Source: Streptomyces gilvus
Lineage (GTDB): Bacteria > Actinomycetota > Actinomycetes > Streptomycetales > Streptomycetaceae
DNA length: 64,000 nucleotides
Assembly (NCBI RefSeq): GCF_022513565.1
Contig: NZ_JAKWBE010000002.1
Span: 372,001 to 436,000, forward strand
Direction of reading: 5' to 3'
This document shows, one piece after another, positions 1-8,564 of the stretch (its first letter is position 1; each line of letters starts with the position of its first letter). Below the pieces are notes generated by a model that was not told the origin of the DNA, searched no databases, and was given only the letters and a program-made list of their open reading frames with translations. A program made the position numbers and the translations under genes.

Positions 1-1490
1 ACGAGGTCGCCGAAGCCGGGGCCCACGCCCACGGCGAGCGCCGCTGCCAGCAGCACGGCCGGGACCGCCGTCATGGTGTCCGGGATCCGCCGGATGCGGT
101 GTCCCGTCTCCGGCTGTTCGCCCGAGCCGGTCGTCTCGACCTCGCCCTGGTCCGGCGGGGTGGGTCCGAGGCCGAGGAACACCCCGGCGGCGACGCGCAG
201 CACGGCCGCGGCGGTCACCGCGCTCCCCGCGACGTACAGCACGGTCAGCGGGCCGCCCACCGCCTCCTCGGCGACGGACTTGCCGAGCGCCGTGCCGAAC
301 GGCGGCAGCCCCGCGAGGCCGAGGCCCCCGAGGACGTACATCACGGCCACCCCGCGCAACTCCCGGGCGCGTCCGTGCAGGGCGTGCTCGTCGACGCTGC
401 CGTAGCGGTCGAGGAGGATGCCCGTGAGGGCGAACAGGGCGGCCTTCACCCCCGCGTGCCCGAGGACGTACAACGCGACCCCGTCGTCGGCCTCGGGGGT
501 CAGCACGCCGATGCCGATGAGGAAGAGCCCGGTGTGGGCGACCGTCGAGTAGGCGAGCAGCCGTTTGATGTGCCGCTGGTACCAGCACATCACGGCGCCG
601 ATCACCACCGTGAGCACGCCGAGCACCACCAGGGCGCGCCGCAGGTCGTGGGGCGGGACGCCGCCGGGGCCGGCGAAGACGGTGCCGTACACGCGCCAGA
701 CGCCGTAGACGCCGAGTTCGACCATGACGCCGGACAGCAGCATGCACACGGGGGTGGGGGCGACGGCGTGCGCGTCCGGGAGCCAGAAGTGGAAGGGGAC
801 GGCGGCGGCCTTGACCAGCAGACCGGTCAGGACGAGGACGAAGCCGGCGAGGGTGAGCGCGTCCGGGGCGCCGTGCGCGTCGAGACCGCGCCCGATCTGG
901 GTGAGGGCCAGCTCGCCGGTGCGCGCGTACAGCAGCCCGATGCCCATCAGCATGGCGTACGCGCCGAGGGAGTTGACGACCGCGAAGCTCAGGGCGCCCT
1001 GCACGGCCTTGGCCTCCTCGACCCGGGTGCCGGTCAGGGCGTAGGCGACGACGCTCATCAGCTCGAACCAGACGAACATGTTGAACAGGTCGCCGGCGAT
1101 CGCGAACCCGCACATGCCGCCCTGGAACAGCAGCATCAGCGCCGGGAAGGAGCCCGCGTGGCGGCGGGGCGGCTCGTCGAAGTAGTGCCAGGAGTAGACC
1201 AGCGCCGCCAGGGTCAGCAGCGAGGCGAGCGCGGCCATGCCGAGGCCGGGTCCGTCGCCGGTCAGGACGATGCCGACGCTGTGGCCGTCGACGGGCGTCC
1301 AGCCGCCCACCCATTCGGTCATCGGCGGCGAGGAGCCGAGCAGCAGGACGAGGGCGAGTCCGGCCGTCGCGGCCGACACCGCGCAGCCCGCGGACTCGGC
1401 GGCGACCCGGGGCAGCCGGCGGCCGACGGCGACGAGCAGCGCGGCCCCGAGGATCGGGACGGCGACCAGGAGGGGGAGCAGGTCGTTCAT
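1..1490 (-). CDS. mrpD: Mrp-type Na+/H+ antiporter subunit D (partial, runs off the left edge)
   Basis: Membrane proton-translocating subunit of a multisubunit monovalent cation/H+ antiporter, homologous to complex I NuoM/NuoN. The reading frame is open from the ATG at 1490 to the window edge (about 496 codons). The translation starts [18 protein letters not shown] and is a series of hydrophobic helices. It contains [19 protein letters not shown], with the conserved glutamate of this antiporter family in a transmembrane helix, and [13 protein letters not shown]. The start codon overlaps the stop of mrpC by one base (TGATG), so the two are translationally coupled. It is the most downstream Mrp gene visible, and a large MrpA-like subunit could lie beyond the edge. 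The assignment to D rather than the N-terminal part of A rests on gene order (C then D) and on the N-terminus. Confidence 0.9.
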   Translation of the reverse strand, partial: MNDLLPLLVAVPILGAALLVAVGRRLPRVAAESAGCAVSAATAGLALVLLLGSSPPMTEWVGGWTPVDGHSVGIVLTGDGPGLGMAALASLLTLAALVYSWHYFDEPPRRHAGSFPALMLLFQGGMCGFAIAGDLFNMFVWFELMSVVAYALTGTRVEEAKAVQGALSFAVVNSLGAYAMLMGIGLLYARTGELALTQIGRGLDAHGAPDALTLAGFVLVLTGLLVKAAAVPFHFWLPDAHAVAPTPVCMLLSGVMVELGVYGVWRVYGTVFAGPGGVPPHDLRRALVVLGVLTVVIGAVMCWYQRHIKRLLAYSTVAHTGLFLIGIGVLTPEADDGVALYVLGHAGVKAALFALTGILLDRYGSVDEHALHGRARELRGVAVMYVLGGLGLAGLPPFGTALGKSVAEEAVGGPLTVLYVAGSAVTAAAVLRVAAGVFLGLGPTPPDQGEVETTGSGEQPETGHRIRRIPDTMTAVPAVLLAAALAVGVGPGFGDL

Positions 1491-1849
1491 CAGCCGCGCA
1501 GCTCGGAGAGTTCGTCGGGGTCGACGGTGCCGTGGCGTTTGGCGATCTGGACGACGAGCGCGAGGAGCAGGGCGGTGACGGTGGCGCCGACGACGATGTC
1601 GGTGAGGGTCAGAGCCTGGACGACCGGGTCGACGACCGGGCGGGAGCCGGGCTTGATGTCGGAGAAGACCGGGGCGGTGGCCTTGTTCCGGTAGCCGACG
1701 GCCAGCAGCAGGACATAGGTGCCGGCCTGGCAGACGGACAGACAGCCGACGGCGTGGATGAGGTTGCGGCTGGTGGCCAGGCCGTAGCAGCCGGCCAGGA
1801 AGACCCACGCGGCCACCAGGTACGGCAGCACGTCCATCACGGATCTCAT
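1490..1849 (-). CDS. mrpC: Mrp-type Na+/H+ antiporter subunit C (NuoK-like)
   Basis: Small NuoK-like membrane subunit of the Mrp antiporter, 119 residues, the usual length. Three hydrophobic helices are visible: [18 protein letters not shown], then [12 protein letters not shown], then the third helix in [20 protein letters not shown]. The last one carries the family signature [15 protein letters not shown] at about residues 74-88. The start ATG at 1849 overlaps the mrpB stop by four bases (ATGA). A second ATG four codons downstream is possible. The C-terminal tail is short and charged. Confidence 0.92.
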   Translation of the reverse strand: MRSVMDVLPYLVAAWVFLAGCYGLATSRNLIHAVGCLSVCQAGTYVLLLAVGYRNKATAPVFSDIKPGSRPVVDPVVQALTLTDIVVGATVTALLLALVVQIAKRHGTVDPDELSELRG

Positions 1850-2586
1850 CTCCCGCTCTCCTCCTCGATCTCGACGGCCTGGTCCAGGAAGCGGGCGAGC
1901 AGGACAACGACCGCGCAGGCGACCTCCATGCCGATGGCCGCGTTCAGCAGCGGCACGGTGCCGCCGGAGGACAGGGTGTTGAAGGTGCCGTACGGCAGCA
2001 GGGTGTTGGCCAGGAAGGCCGTGCCGCCGATGAGGCCCGCGATGCCGGTGACGACGTAGGCGGAGGAGGCGAGAGCGTCGCCGACCTCGTACATGCCGAC
2101 CGGGCGGACACGTTCCAGGGCGGCGTAGTCGGCGCCGAGGTAGAGCAGGTGCAGGGCGGTCGCGGCGACGACCCCGCCCTGGAAGCCGCCGCCGGGGCTG
2201 AGCTGGCCGTGGGCGACGATGTAGAGGCCGCTCAGCAGGGCGACGGGCAGGACGAGGAGGGCGTAGCGGCGCACCGGCCGGGCCACCTCGGCGGGTTCGG
2301 GGCGGGCCCGCCGCTCGTCCCGGGTCTGGCGCAGCAGGACCACGCAGCCCAGGACGGCCGCGAAGAGGATGGTCATCTCGCCGAGGGTGTCGAAGGCGCG
2401 CTGGTCGAAGTTGACGGAGGAGACGGTGTTGGCGGTGTGCCGGGTCAGGGAGGCGTGGACCGCGCGGTCGCCGTAGGGGTGCCGGTCGCCGCCGAAGTGC
2501 GGCAGTCGCAGGCAGGCGGCGACCAGCAGGGCGGCCAGGCCCGCGCCTCCGGTCAGCAGGACCCACAGCCGGGTGCGCCGGGTCAC
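1846..2586 (-). CDS. mrpB: Mrp-type Na+/H+ antiporter subunit B (MnhB domain)
   Basis: MnhB-family membrane subunit, 246 residues from the GTG at 2586. The longer frame upstream is rejected because it would run through the preceding gene. The N-terminal signal-anchor helix ([20 protein letters not shown]) is followed by a soluble loop with the MnhB-like sequence [20 protein letters not shown]. The core then carries [19 protein letters not shown], the diagnostic glycine-rich MnhB signature, and further helices. It overlaps both neighbours by four bases, which indicates one operon and coupled translation. Confidence 0.92.
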   Translation of the reverse strand: MTRRTRLWVLLTGGAGLAALLVAACLRLPHFGGDRHPYGDRAVHASLTRHTANTVSSVNFDQRAFDTLGEMTILFAAVLGCVVLLRQTRDERRARPEPAEVARPVRRYALLVLPVALLSGLYIVAHGQLSPGGGFQGGVVAATALHLLYLGADYAALERVRPVGMYEVGDALASSAYVVTGIAGLIGGTAFLANTLLPYGTFNTLSSGGTVPLLNAAIGMEVACAVVVLLARFLDQAVEIEEESGR

Positions 2587-2843
2587 CGCTCGCCCTCCCT
2601 CTCCCGGCCGCGCCGTCTGACCTTGCGGACGGCGAGCATCAGCAGCAGCGGGGTGAGGGCGGAGCACACGGCGAGCTGGGACAGGCCGACGTCCGGTGCC
2701 TGCAGGACGGTGAACAGCACGGCGAGGACGACGCCGAGGACGGACAGGACGAGGGCCTGGCGCATCGGGTCGCGGGTCGCCACGGCCACCGTGGCGGACG
2801 CCGCCACCAGCAGCAGCGCGACGACGATCACCGCGTCAGCCAC
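2583..2843 (-). CDS. DUF4040 / MrpA C-terminal-like antiporter subunit
   Basis: Small integral membrane protein of 86 residues from the GTG at 2843. It matches the DUF4040 region that in other bacteria forms the C-terminal part of the large MrpA subunit. It has three hydrophobic helices, with APDVGLSQLAVCSALTPLLL in the last one, which fits the conserved pattern of that domain (acidic residue, then a Gly/Ala-rich helix). It ends in a strongly basic tail. Having this domain as a separate gene is common in actinobacterial Mrp operons. It overlaps its neighbours by 8 and 4 bases. Confidence 0.8.
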   Translation of the reverse strand: MADAVIVVALLLVAASATVAVATRDPMRQALVLSVLGVVLAVLFTVLQAPDVGLSQLAVCSALTPLLLMLAVRKVRRRGREREGER

Positions 2844-3288
2844 CGCGGACCCCCCGGAAGCCGCCGGACAGGGCACGCGAGGCGATGGCGTTCCCGCTGA
2901 TCAGCAGGGCGCCGATGACCAGCAGTTTGACCATCGCGCGGCTGGGTCCGGTCGCCACGCACAGGGCGGTGACCGCGGCCGCGCCGAGGCCGGCGACCGT
3001 CCAGGTCAGGCCCCAGGCGCGCGGCGGGTCCTCGGCCAGTTCGTCGGCGAGCAGCCGCGCGAAGACCAGGGTGCCGACCGGGCCGAGCAGGGCGAGGACC
3101 AGACCGAGGTCGACGTAGGACGGCCGGTTGTAGGCCTGGGACAGGAGCAGCAGGCTCGGGCAGGCGAGGGCGGTGGACAGGTTCTGCGCCACGACGCGGC
3201 GGCGCAGCGGGCCGGTGGCGACGCCCCACAGGGCCGCGCCCAGGCCGCCGGCGAGACCGACGGTCGCGGCGAGCAGCCAGCCGTTCAC
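2836..3288 (-). CDS. Mrp antiporter subunit F fused to a G-like C-terminus
   Basis: Membrane protein of 150 residues starting at the GTG at 3288 (GTGA overlap with the preceding gene). The first ~75 residues match MrpF, with the typical YVDLGLVLALLGPVGTLVFA stretch. After a short charged loop there are two more hydrophobic segments. The final one (MVKLLVIGALLISGNAIASRAL) resembles the last helix of MrpG. The conserved PDVYxRxHAATKA loop of classical MrpG is absent. I infer that this is a compact F-G fusion taking the place of two genes. The alternative is an MrpF with an unrelated extension. A much longer frame upstream is a shadow of other genes. Confidence 0.72.
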   Translation of the reverse strand: MNGWLLAATVGLAGGLGAALWGVATGPLRRRVVAQNLSTALACPSLLLLSQAYNRPSYVDLGLVLALLGPVGTLVFARLLADELAEDPPRAWGLTWTVAGLGAAAVTALCVATGPSRAMVKLLVIGALLISGNAIASRALSGGFRGVRGG

Positions 3289-3467
3289 GAGCCGGTCACC
3301 GCCCGTCGCGCGGCCCGCGCGGCGAGGGCGCCCACGAGGGCCGAGCCGGCGCCGACCGCGAGTTCGAGGGGGTCGACGGTGCTGATGAGGACCAGCCACA
3401 GCAGGGCGAGAGCGACCCACCAGCCCAGCAGTTCGGCCGCCGCGAGGAGCGCTGTCCGCGGGGTCAT
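3285..3467 (-). CDS. Short MrpE-like membrane protein, first gene of the Mrp operon
   Basis: Protein of 60 residues with two hydrophobic segments (ALLAAAELLGWWVALALLWL and LELAVGAGSALVGALAARAA) and a basic C-terminus. Position and pattern match the N-terminal membrane half of MrpE. Typical MrpE is about 160 residues with a soluble C-terminal domain, which is missing here. It is the first gene of the operon, and its TGA overlaps the GTG of the next gene. Identification rests mostly on context. Confidence 0.6.
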   Translation of the reverse strand: MTPRTALLAAAELLGWWVALALLWLVLISTVDPLELAVGAGSALVGALAARAARRAVTGS

Positions 3468-3713
3468 GCGCCACCTCCTCGGGCTCCGCTCGCCCGCCGT
3501 CGCGGCGAGAGGTCCGGTCCGTCCTTCCGCGGCATCCAAGCATCGCGGTGGGCGCCGCGGGTGGCGGCGCGCTCGGCTCACCGCCCGGTTGCCCCGACAG
3601 CGGGAAGGAAAACCGCGCGGGCGCACCACCCCGGTCCGGGACGCGGCGGCATCGTCGGCGGCAGCGGGGGTAACCGCCTTACGACACAGGGAAGTTGGAG
3701 ACTGGAGGACCGG

Positions 3714-4424
3714 ATGGCCCGTGCAGCCTCGCGCCCACGTTCCGCATGGCGCCTGGGTATCGCCAAACCCGACAAGGCCGCGAGGCCCGCGAAGAACGGC
3801 GGCGCGGAGAGGACCGCGAGGTCCGCGAAGCCCGCGAAGTCCGCCAAGCCCGCGAAGAGCGGCGAACCGGTGAAGGGCGGCAAGGTCTGGAGGAGGGCGA
3901 AGGCCGAGCGGGCCTCCCCTCCGGAGCCGCGTGAGCGGCATGTCCTGCCGCTGCCGATCCGGCTGCTGGCGATGCTGGTCGCCTTCGGGTTCATGGTGGC
4001 CTTCGCCGTGGTGCTGGCCAAGCTGACGCTGGAGCCCTCCCCCGCCTCGGCCTCGCTCGTGCACACCAATCTGCATCCGGGCCGCTCGATCCGGGCCTAT
4101 GTCGAGCAGCCGGCGCTGCGCGACGCCGTGAAGCAGATCGGCGGCAACATCCTGCTGGGCGTCCCGTTCGGGGTTCTCATCCCGGTCGTCGCGCCACGGG
4201 CGCGCGGGCTGCTGCGCGTGCTGCTGCTGACCGCAGTGGTCATGCTGCTCGTGGAGTTCGCCCAGGGAGCGCTGGTCGACGGACGCGCCTTCGACATCGA
4301 CGACGTCATCCTCAACACGACCGGCGCGCTCATCGGCTGGGTCGTCCTGGGCCGGCGGATGGGCAGGGTGCACGCACGGGAACGGGTCCCGCGCCGGCCC
4401 GCCAAGGGCACGAAGAGCCTTTAG
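3714..4424 (+). CDS. VanZ family membrane protein with Lys/Ala/Pro-rich N-terminus
   Basis: VanZ-like integral membrane protein of 236 residues. I chose the ATG at 3714 because GGAGG lies just upstream at about 3705; a longer frame starting at 3561 has no such site. The first ~75 residues are an unusual low-complexity basic tail made of repeated AK/KPAK units (SAKPAKSAKPAKSGEP). A hydrophobic helix (LLAMLVAFGFMVAFAVVLA), the loop ALRDAVKQIGGNILLGVPFG and the helices around LLVEFAQGAL-DIDDVILNTTGALIG follow. The N-(I/L)-xx-F/VPFG and DxDDxxxNxxGxxxG patterns are the VanZ hallmarks. Some VanZ proteins give low-level teicoplanin resistance, but the role of most Streptomyces members is unknown. 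Confidence 0.85.
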   Translation: MARAASRPRSAWRLGIAKPDKAARPAKNGGAERTARSAKPAKSAKPAKSGEPVKGGKVWRRAKAERASPPEPRERHVLPLPIRLLAMLVAFGFMVAFAVVLAKLTLEPSPASASLVHTNLHPGRSIRAYVEQPALRDAVKQIGGNILLGVPFGVLIPVVAPRARGLLRVLLLTAVVMLLVEFAQGALVDGRAFDIDDVILNTTGALIGWVVLGRRMGRVHARERVPRRPAKGTKSL

Positions 4425-4497
4425 CCGGGCACGTCGATGCTGTGGGGACCGCACCGGCGGCCCCGACCAGGACTGGACGGTCGGCTGAGGCGTCGGC

Positions 4498-4743
4498 TCA
4501 GTGCTTCGTCCAGGTGTACTTGTCGCCTCCCACCCAGCGGATCAGGTCCGGGTCGTCGAGGTCGTGGATGGGGATGCCGTACGAGGCGGCGGCCTCCAGT
4601 ACGTCGGTGACGGCCCGGGCCTCGCCGATGACCTGACCGTCGATCTCCACGATCCGGAAGGGGGCCTCGCCCGGCCTGCCCGGGCACACCCCGAGCACCA
4701 GAACCCGTGGATGGGGGATGTGCGGAACGCGTTGTTCGGTCAT
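4498..4743 (-). CDS. Conserved hypothetical protein, 81 residues
   Basis: Small soluble protein with no domain I can name. The sequence has a plausible beta-strand N-terminus (PRVLVLGVCPG), then FRIVEIDGQVIGEARAVTDVLEAAASYGIPIHDLDD and a C-terminal IRWVGGDKYTWTKH. The codon usage and the compact alpha/beta pattern support a real gene. The layout (strand, small regulator-like helix, aspartate-rich loop) suggests a ligand- or nucleotide-binding fold, but that is a guess. It converges on the VanZ gene and lies just downstream of the topoisomerase gene on the same strand. Confidence 0.7.
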   Translation of the reverse strand: MTEQRVPHIPHPRVLVLGVCPGRPGEAPFRIVEIDGQVIGEARAVTDVLEAAASYGIPIHDLDDPDLIRWVGGDKYTWTKH

Positions 4744-4780
4744 GCCATAGAGCGTAGAACGCGAGCCGGACGACGACCCG

Positions 4781-5803
4781 TCAACGCCCGTTCTCCAGCA
4801 GCTCCAGCACCGCCCGCTCGACGGCGCCCTGCGTGGCCGGACGGCCGAAGTCGCCGTGCTCGCCCAGCCGGGTGAGCACCTCGGCGATCGTGACGTCCTG
4901 CTCGAACAGCTCGAACACCTTGGGGTCGATGTAGGAGGCCCGGCACACGGCGGGCGTGTTGCCCAGGTAGTGGCTGACCTCGCGGACCGCACGCGTGATC
5001 TGCCGTCGGCGGGACGCGGGGGTGGCACGTGTCTCCGCGGTGGGGACGGACAGCGCGACGGCGGCGAGGACCGTGGCATGCCAGGTGCGGAAGTCCTTGG
5101 CGGTGATCTCGGTCCCGGACAGCCGCCGCAGCGCCTCGTTCAGGTCGTCGCCGTGCAGATCGTGCCAGGCGCCCCGCTCCCGGTACACGAGCAGCCGCTC
5201 CCCACCGCGCCGACGGCGGACAAGGGCCCGTACGACGGCGTGGACCTGTTCGTCGACCAGGGCCCGGACGAGCTCGACGCCGCCCTTGGCCGGGTAGCAG
5301 AACTCGATCTCGCCGCGGCGGCAGGTGACGTGCTCGCGCAGCATGGTCGTCAGGCCGTAGGTCTCGCTCTGCTTGGTGTGCCGGTCGCTGCCGATGCGGA
5401 AGAAGCCCAGGTCCAGCAGGCGCACGGCGCAGGCGGTGACCCGGGTCCGGCTCAGTCCGCGTCCGGCGAGGTCGACCGCCACCTTGGCGCGCAGTTCGGG
5501 CAGGGTACGGGCGACCTCGCGGACGTGTTCGTGCTTGGCCTGCTCCTGCTGGGCGCGGAAGCGCTCGTGGTAGAGGTACTGGCGGCGTCCGGCGTCGTCG
5601 GTGCCGACGGCCTGCAGATGGCCGTTGGGCCAGGGGCAGATCCACACGTCCCGCCAGGCCGGCGGGATGACCAGGCCGCGGATGCGCTCGAGGTGGGCGG
5701 GGTCCTTCAGGGGCGCGCCGGTCTCGTCCCGGTAGCGGAAGCCGCGGCCGCAGCGGACGCGGCTGAAGCCGGGACGGTCGCAGTGGCTGGTGCGCAGTCT
5801 CAC
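4781..5803 (-). CDS. DNA topoisomerase IB
   Basis: Bacterial type IB topoisomerase (poxvirus-like), 340 residues, which relaxes supercoils through a 3'-phosphotyrosyl intermediate. The N-terminal domain carries GFRYRDETGAPLKDPAHLERIRGLVIPPAW and YLYHERFRAQQE, typical of the family. The catalytic domain has RLLDLGFFRIGSD (catalytic Arg region), then EITAKDFRTWHATVL (the K/R...H motif), and finally SHYLGNTPAVCRASYIDP with the nucleophilic tyrosine at about residue 291. Bacterial members are accessory topoisomerases. It stands alone between the 81-residue gene and an SDR on the same strand. Confidence 0.95.
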   Translation of the reverse strand: MRLRTSHCDRPGFSRVRCGRGFRYRDETGAPLKDPAHLERIRGLVIPPAWRDVWICPWPNGHLQAVGTDDAGRRQYLYHERFRAQQEQAKHEHVREVARTLPELRAKVAVDLAGRGLSRTRVTACAVRLLDLGFFRIGSDRHTKQSETYGLTTMLREHVTCRRGEIEFCYPAKGGVELVRALVDEQVHAVVRALVRRRRGGERLLVYRERGAWHDLHGDDLNEALRRLSGTEITAKDFRTWHATVLAAVALSVPTAETRATPASRRRQITRAVREVSHYLGNTPAVCRASYIDPKVFELFEQDVTIAEVLTRLGEHGDFGRPATQGAVERAVLELLENGR

Positions 5804-5813
5804 CTCAGCCCGC

Positions 5814-6617
5814 TCAGGGCCGTCGCCAGTCGTCGCTGCCGAGATGCGAGCCCGCCTGCGGGCCCATCCGCAGCATGCCGCCGTCCACGCTCCAGGACGC
5901 GCCGGTGACGTACCCGGCGTCCGGGCTCGCGAGGAAGGCGATCACGGCGGCCACCTCGCGGGCGTCACCGGGCCGGCCGAGCGGAATGCCCGGACGGGGC
6001 TCGGTGTGCACGTCCTCGTCCTCCTGGCCGGTCATCGGCGTGGCGATCTCACCCGGCGCGACGGCGTTGACGGTGATGCCGTACTCGGCGAGTTCCAGGG
6101 CCATCACCTGGGTGAGCAGTCCGAGGCCGCCCTTGGCGGCGCAGTACGGGGCCGCGCCGACCCTCGGCTGGTGCTCGTGGACGGAGGTGACGTTGACGAT
6201 ACGGCCGCCGTCGCCCTGCCGGATCATGCGCCGCGCCGCCCGCTGCCCGCACAGGAACGGGCCGACCAGATCGACGTCGAGGACCTCGCGCACGGTGCCG
6301 AGGTCCAGATCGAGGAACCGGGTCATGGTGCCCGTACCGGAGTTGTTGACCAGGACGTCGAGGCGGCCGAGCCGTTCGCACAGCTCGTCGACCGTGTCGG
6401 CGGCCTCGGGCAGGCCGGTCAGGTCCAGGTGGGCCACCTCGGCCCGCCGCCCGTGGGCGCGCACCTCGTCGGCGGTCTCCTCGGCGCCCTCGCGGTCGGT
6501 GTTCCAGGTGATGCCGATGTCCATGCCCGCCTCGGCCAGCCGGACGGCCGTCGCGCGGCCGATCCCGGAGTCGGAGCCGGTGATGACGGCCACCTTGCCG
6601 GAAGCTGATGAGGACAT
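5814..6617 (-). CDS. SDR family oxidoreductase (glucose/3-oxoacyl reductase type)
   Basis: Classical NAD(P)-dependent short-chain dehydrogenase, 267 residues. The cofactor loop is TGSDSGIG near the N-terminus, NNSG lies about residue 90, and the active-site serine is in VNVTSVHEHQP, followed by YCAAK (YxxxK). The end DGGMLRMG is typical. The start ATG at 6617 has a strong GGAGGAGGTC ribosome site. A longer reading frame upstream is a shadow of the PHP and HAD genes on the other strand. The substrate is not predictable. It lies 10 bp upstream of the topoisomerase gene and may be co-transcribed with it. Confidence 0.92.
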   Translation of the reverse strand: MSSSASGKVAVITGSDSGIGRATAVRLAEAGMDIGITWNTDREGAEETADEVRAHGRRAEVAHLDLTGLPEAADTVDELCERLGRLDVLVNNSGTGTMTRFLDLDLGTVREVLDVDLVGPFLCGQRAARRMIRQGDGGRIVNVTSVHEHQPRVGAAPYCAAKGGLGLLTQVMALELAEYGITVNAVAPGEIATPMTGQEDEDVHTEPRPGIPLGRPGDAREVAAVIAFLASPDAGYVTGASWSVDGGMLRMGPQAGSHLGSDDWRRP

Positions 6618-6719
6618 CGCCGACCTCCTCCTGAACGCGCCGAGGGTGGGGCATCGCAGTACCCCGGGTGAGCGGGCACAAACCGTGCGGGATCCGCGCG
6701 GCCGGGGAACCCTGGAGCC

Positions 6720-7760
6720 ATGGATCCCGTCGAGGCACTGGACCGGATCGCCTTCCTGCTGGAGCGGTCCCTGGCGCCGACCTACCGTGTCCGCGCCTTC
6801 CGTACGGCCTCCCGCGTGCTGGCGAAGCTGCCCGCGGACGAGGTGCGCGACCGGGCCGCCGCCGGGTCGCTGGAGTCGCTGAAGGGGGTCGGCCCGAAGA
6901 CGGCCCAGGTCGTCCAGGAGGCGCTGGCCGGACAGGTGCCGGGCTATCTGCGCAAGTTGGAGGACGAGGCCGGGGCGGCGGAGATGGACCGGGCGGGCGC
7001 GGAGCTGCGGGCGCGGCTGCGCGGGGACTGCCATCTGCACTCGGACTGGTCGGACGGCGGCAGCCCGATCGAGGAGATGGGACGGGCCGCCGCGGCGCTC
7101 GGGCACGAGTGGGCGGCCCTGACCGACCACTCCCCGCGGCTGACGGTGGCGCGCGGGCTGTCGCCCGAGCGGCTGAGGGAGCAACTGGACGTGGTGGCAC
7201 GGCTGAACGAGACCTGGGCGCCGTTCCGGCTGCTGACCGGCATCGAGTGCGACATCCTCGAGGACGGCTCCCTGGACCAGGAACCCGGACTCCTCGAACG
7301 GCTGGACGTGGTCGTGGTGTCGGTGCACTCCAAGCTGCGCATGGACGCCCGCTCGATGACCCGGCGCATGGTGGCCGCCGTCCGCGACGAGCACTCCGAC
7401 GTGCTCGGGCACTGCACGGGCAGGCTGGTGACCGGGCGGGGGCGGCCCGAGTCGGAGTTCGACGCGGACGAGGTGTTCGCCGCGTGCGCCGAGACGGGCA
7501 CCGCCCTGGAGATCAACAGCAGGCCCGAGCGGCTCGATCCGCCCCGGCGGCTGCTGCGCCGCGCGGTGGAGGCGGGCGTGCTCTTCTCGATCGACACCGA
7601 CGCGCACGCGCCCGGCCAGCTGGACTGGCAGATCCTCGGCTGCGCCCGCGCCGAGGAGTGCGGGGTGCCAGCCGCGCGGGTGGTGAACAGCTGGACCCTC
7701 GACGACCTGCTCGCCTGGACCCGCGAGCGGCGCACGCCCGCGGGCGTGGCGGGCCGGTGA
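6720..7760 (+). CDS. PHP domain phosphoesterase with N-terminal helix-hairpin-helix (PolX C-terminal type)
   Basis: Protein of 346 residues resembling the C-terminal half of bacterial DNA polymerase X. Residues 1-90 contain a helix-hairpin-helix DNA-binding segment (ESLKGVGPKTAQVVQEAL). From about residue 100 the PHP metallophosphoesterase follows, with metal ligands in GDCHLHSDWSDG, ALTDHS, GIECDIL, VSVHSKLRM, LEINSRPERLDP and DTDAHAPGQL. The polymerase core is absent, so this is a stand-alone HhH-PHP protein, possibly a 3'-nuclease or phosphatase acting on DNA ends or on a small phosphoester. It is followed after 37 bp by a HAD phosphatase on the same strand. Confidence 0.9.
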   Translation: MDPVEALDRIAFLLERSLAPTYRVRAFRTASRVLAKLPADEVRDRAAAGSLESLKGVGPKTAQVVQEALAGQVPGYLRKLEDEAGAAEMDRAGAELRARLRGDCHLHSDWSDGGSPIEEMGRAAAALGHEWAALTDHSPRLTVARGLSPERLREQLDVVARLNETWAPFRLLTGIECDILEDGSLDQEPGLLERLDVVVVSVHSKLRMDARSMTRRMVAAVRDEHSDVLGHCTGRLVTGRGRPESEFDADEVFAACAETGTALEINSRPERLDPPRRLLRRAVEAGVLFSIDTDAHAPGQLDWQILGCARAEECGVPAARVVNSWTLDDLLAWTRERRTPAGVAGR

Positions 7761-7797
7761 CGTGGTACCCGGGCGGAGAGCGAGCAAGGGAGAGCGC

Positions 7798-8454
7798 ATG
7801 GAACGGGCGGCCGTGTTCGACGTCGACGGAACCCTCGTGGACACCAACCATCTGCACGTGGCGACCTGGTGGGAGGCGTTCCGGCAGGCGGGCCACCAGG
7901 TGCCCATGCACGCCATCCACCGGTCCGTCGGCCTGCCCTCGGAGGATCTGATCGACCGGCTGCTGGGCGAGCGGCGGGACAAGGACCGGGACGGCGGGCT
8001 GAGCGCCGCGCACAAGACGCTGTACGCGCAGTACTTCGACCGGCTGCCCGCGCTGGAGGACGCCGGCCGGCTGCTGCGCCGGCTGCATCACGACGGCTGG
8101 CGGGTGGTGCTGGCCACCTCCGCGAGCGGCCCGGAACTGTCCGCACTGCGGCGCGCGATCTCCGCCGACGAGGCGATCCACGCCACGGCCAGCGCCGACG
8201 ACGTCGAGGAGGGCAAGCCGGCCCCCGAGCCCGTCGAACACGCCCTGGAGCTCGCCGGAGTGCCCGCCGAACGGGCGGTCTTCGTCGGCGACACCGTGTG
8301 GGACATGCGCGCGGGCACCCGGGCCGGCGTGCGCTGCGTCGGCGTGCTGTGCGGCGGAATCCCCCGGGCGGACCTGGAGGAGGCGGGCGCCGAGGCGGTG
8401 TACGACGACCCCGCGCACCTTCTGGCCGACCTCGAGGGCAGCCCGCTGGCCTGA
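7798..8454 (+). CDS. HAD family hydrolase (phosphoglycolate phosphatase-like)
   Basis: Haloacid dehalogenase-superfamily phosphatase of 218 residues. All four motifs are visible: I, DVDGTLVDTN with the nucleophilic Asp at the N-terminus; II, LATSASG; III, the lysine in EEGKPAPEP; IV, FVGDTVWDM. A helical cap lies between I and II. The ATG at 7798 is preceded by GGGAGAG; an upstream start at 7762 lacks a ribosome site. Such enzymes dephosphorylate small phosphometabolites, and no specific substrate is indicated. Confidence 0.9.
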   Translation: MERAAVFDVDGTLVDTNHLHVATWWEAFRQAGHQVPMHAIHRSVGLPSEDLIDRLLGERRDKDRDGGLSAAHKTLYAQYFDRLPALEDAGRLLRRLHHDGWRVVLATSASGPELSALRRAISADEAIHATASADDVEEGKPAPEPVEHALELAGVPAERAVFVGDTVWDMRAGTRAGVRCVGVLCGGIPRADLEEAGAEAVYDDPAHLLADLEGSPLA

Positions 8455-8564
8455 GTGCGGCGCCGGGTGCGGGCCCTTGGCAGCATCCTGAGCGCGGCCC
8501 TGAGTGCGCCACGTCACTGGGCGCGGCCTGCTGTGATCCGCCGATCTTCGGTTACCCGCACCGG

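Noticed and set aside
99..1694. A 531-codon plus-strand frame rich in Glu, Gly and Ala
   Set aside because: It is antisense to mrpD and mrpC, whose helices, motifs and overlaps are clear. Long antisense frames are usual in high-GC DNA.
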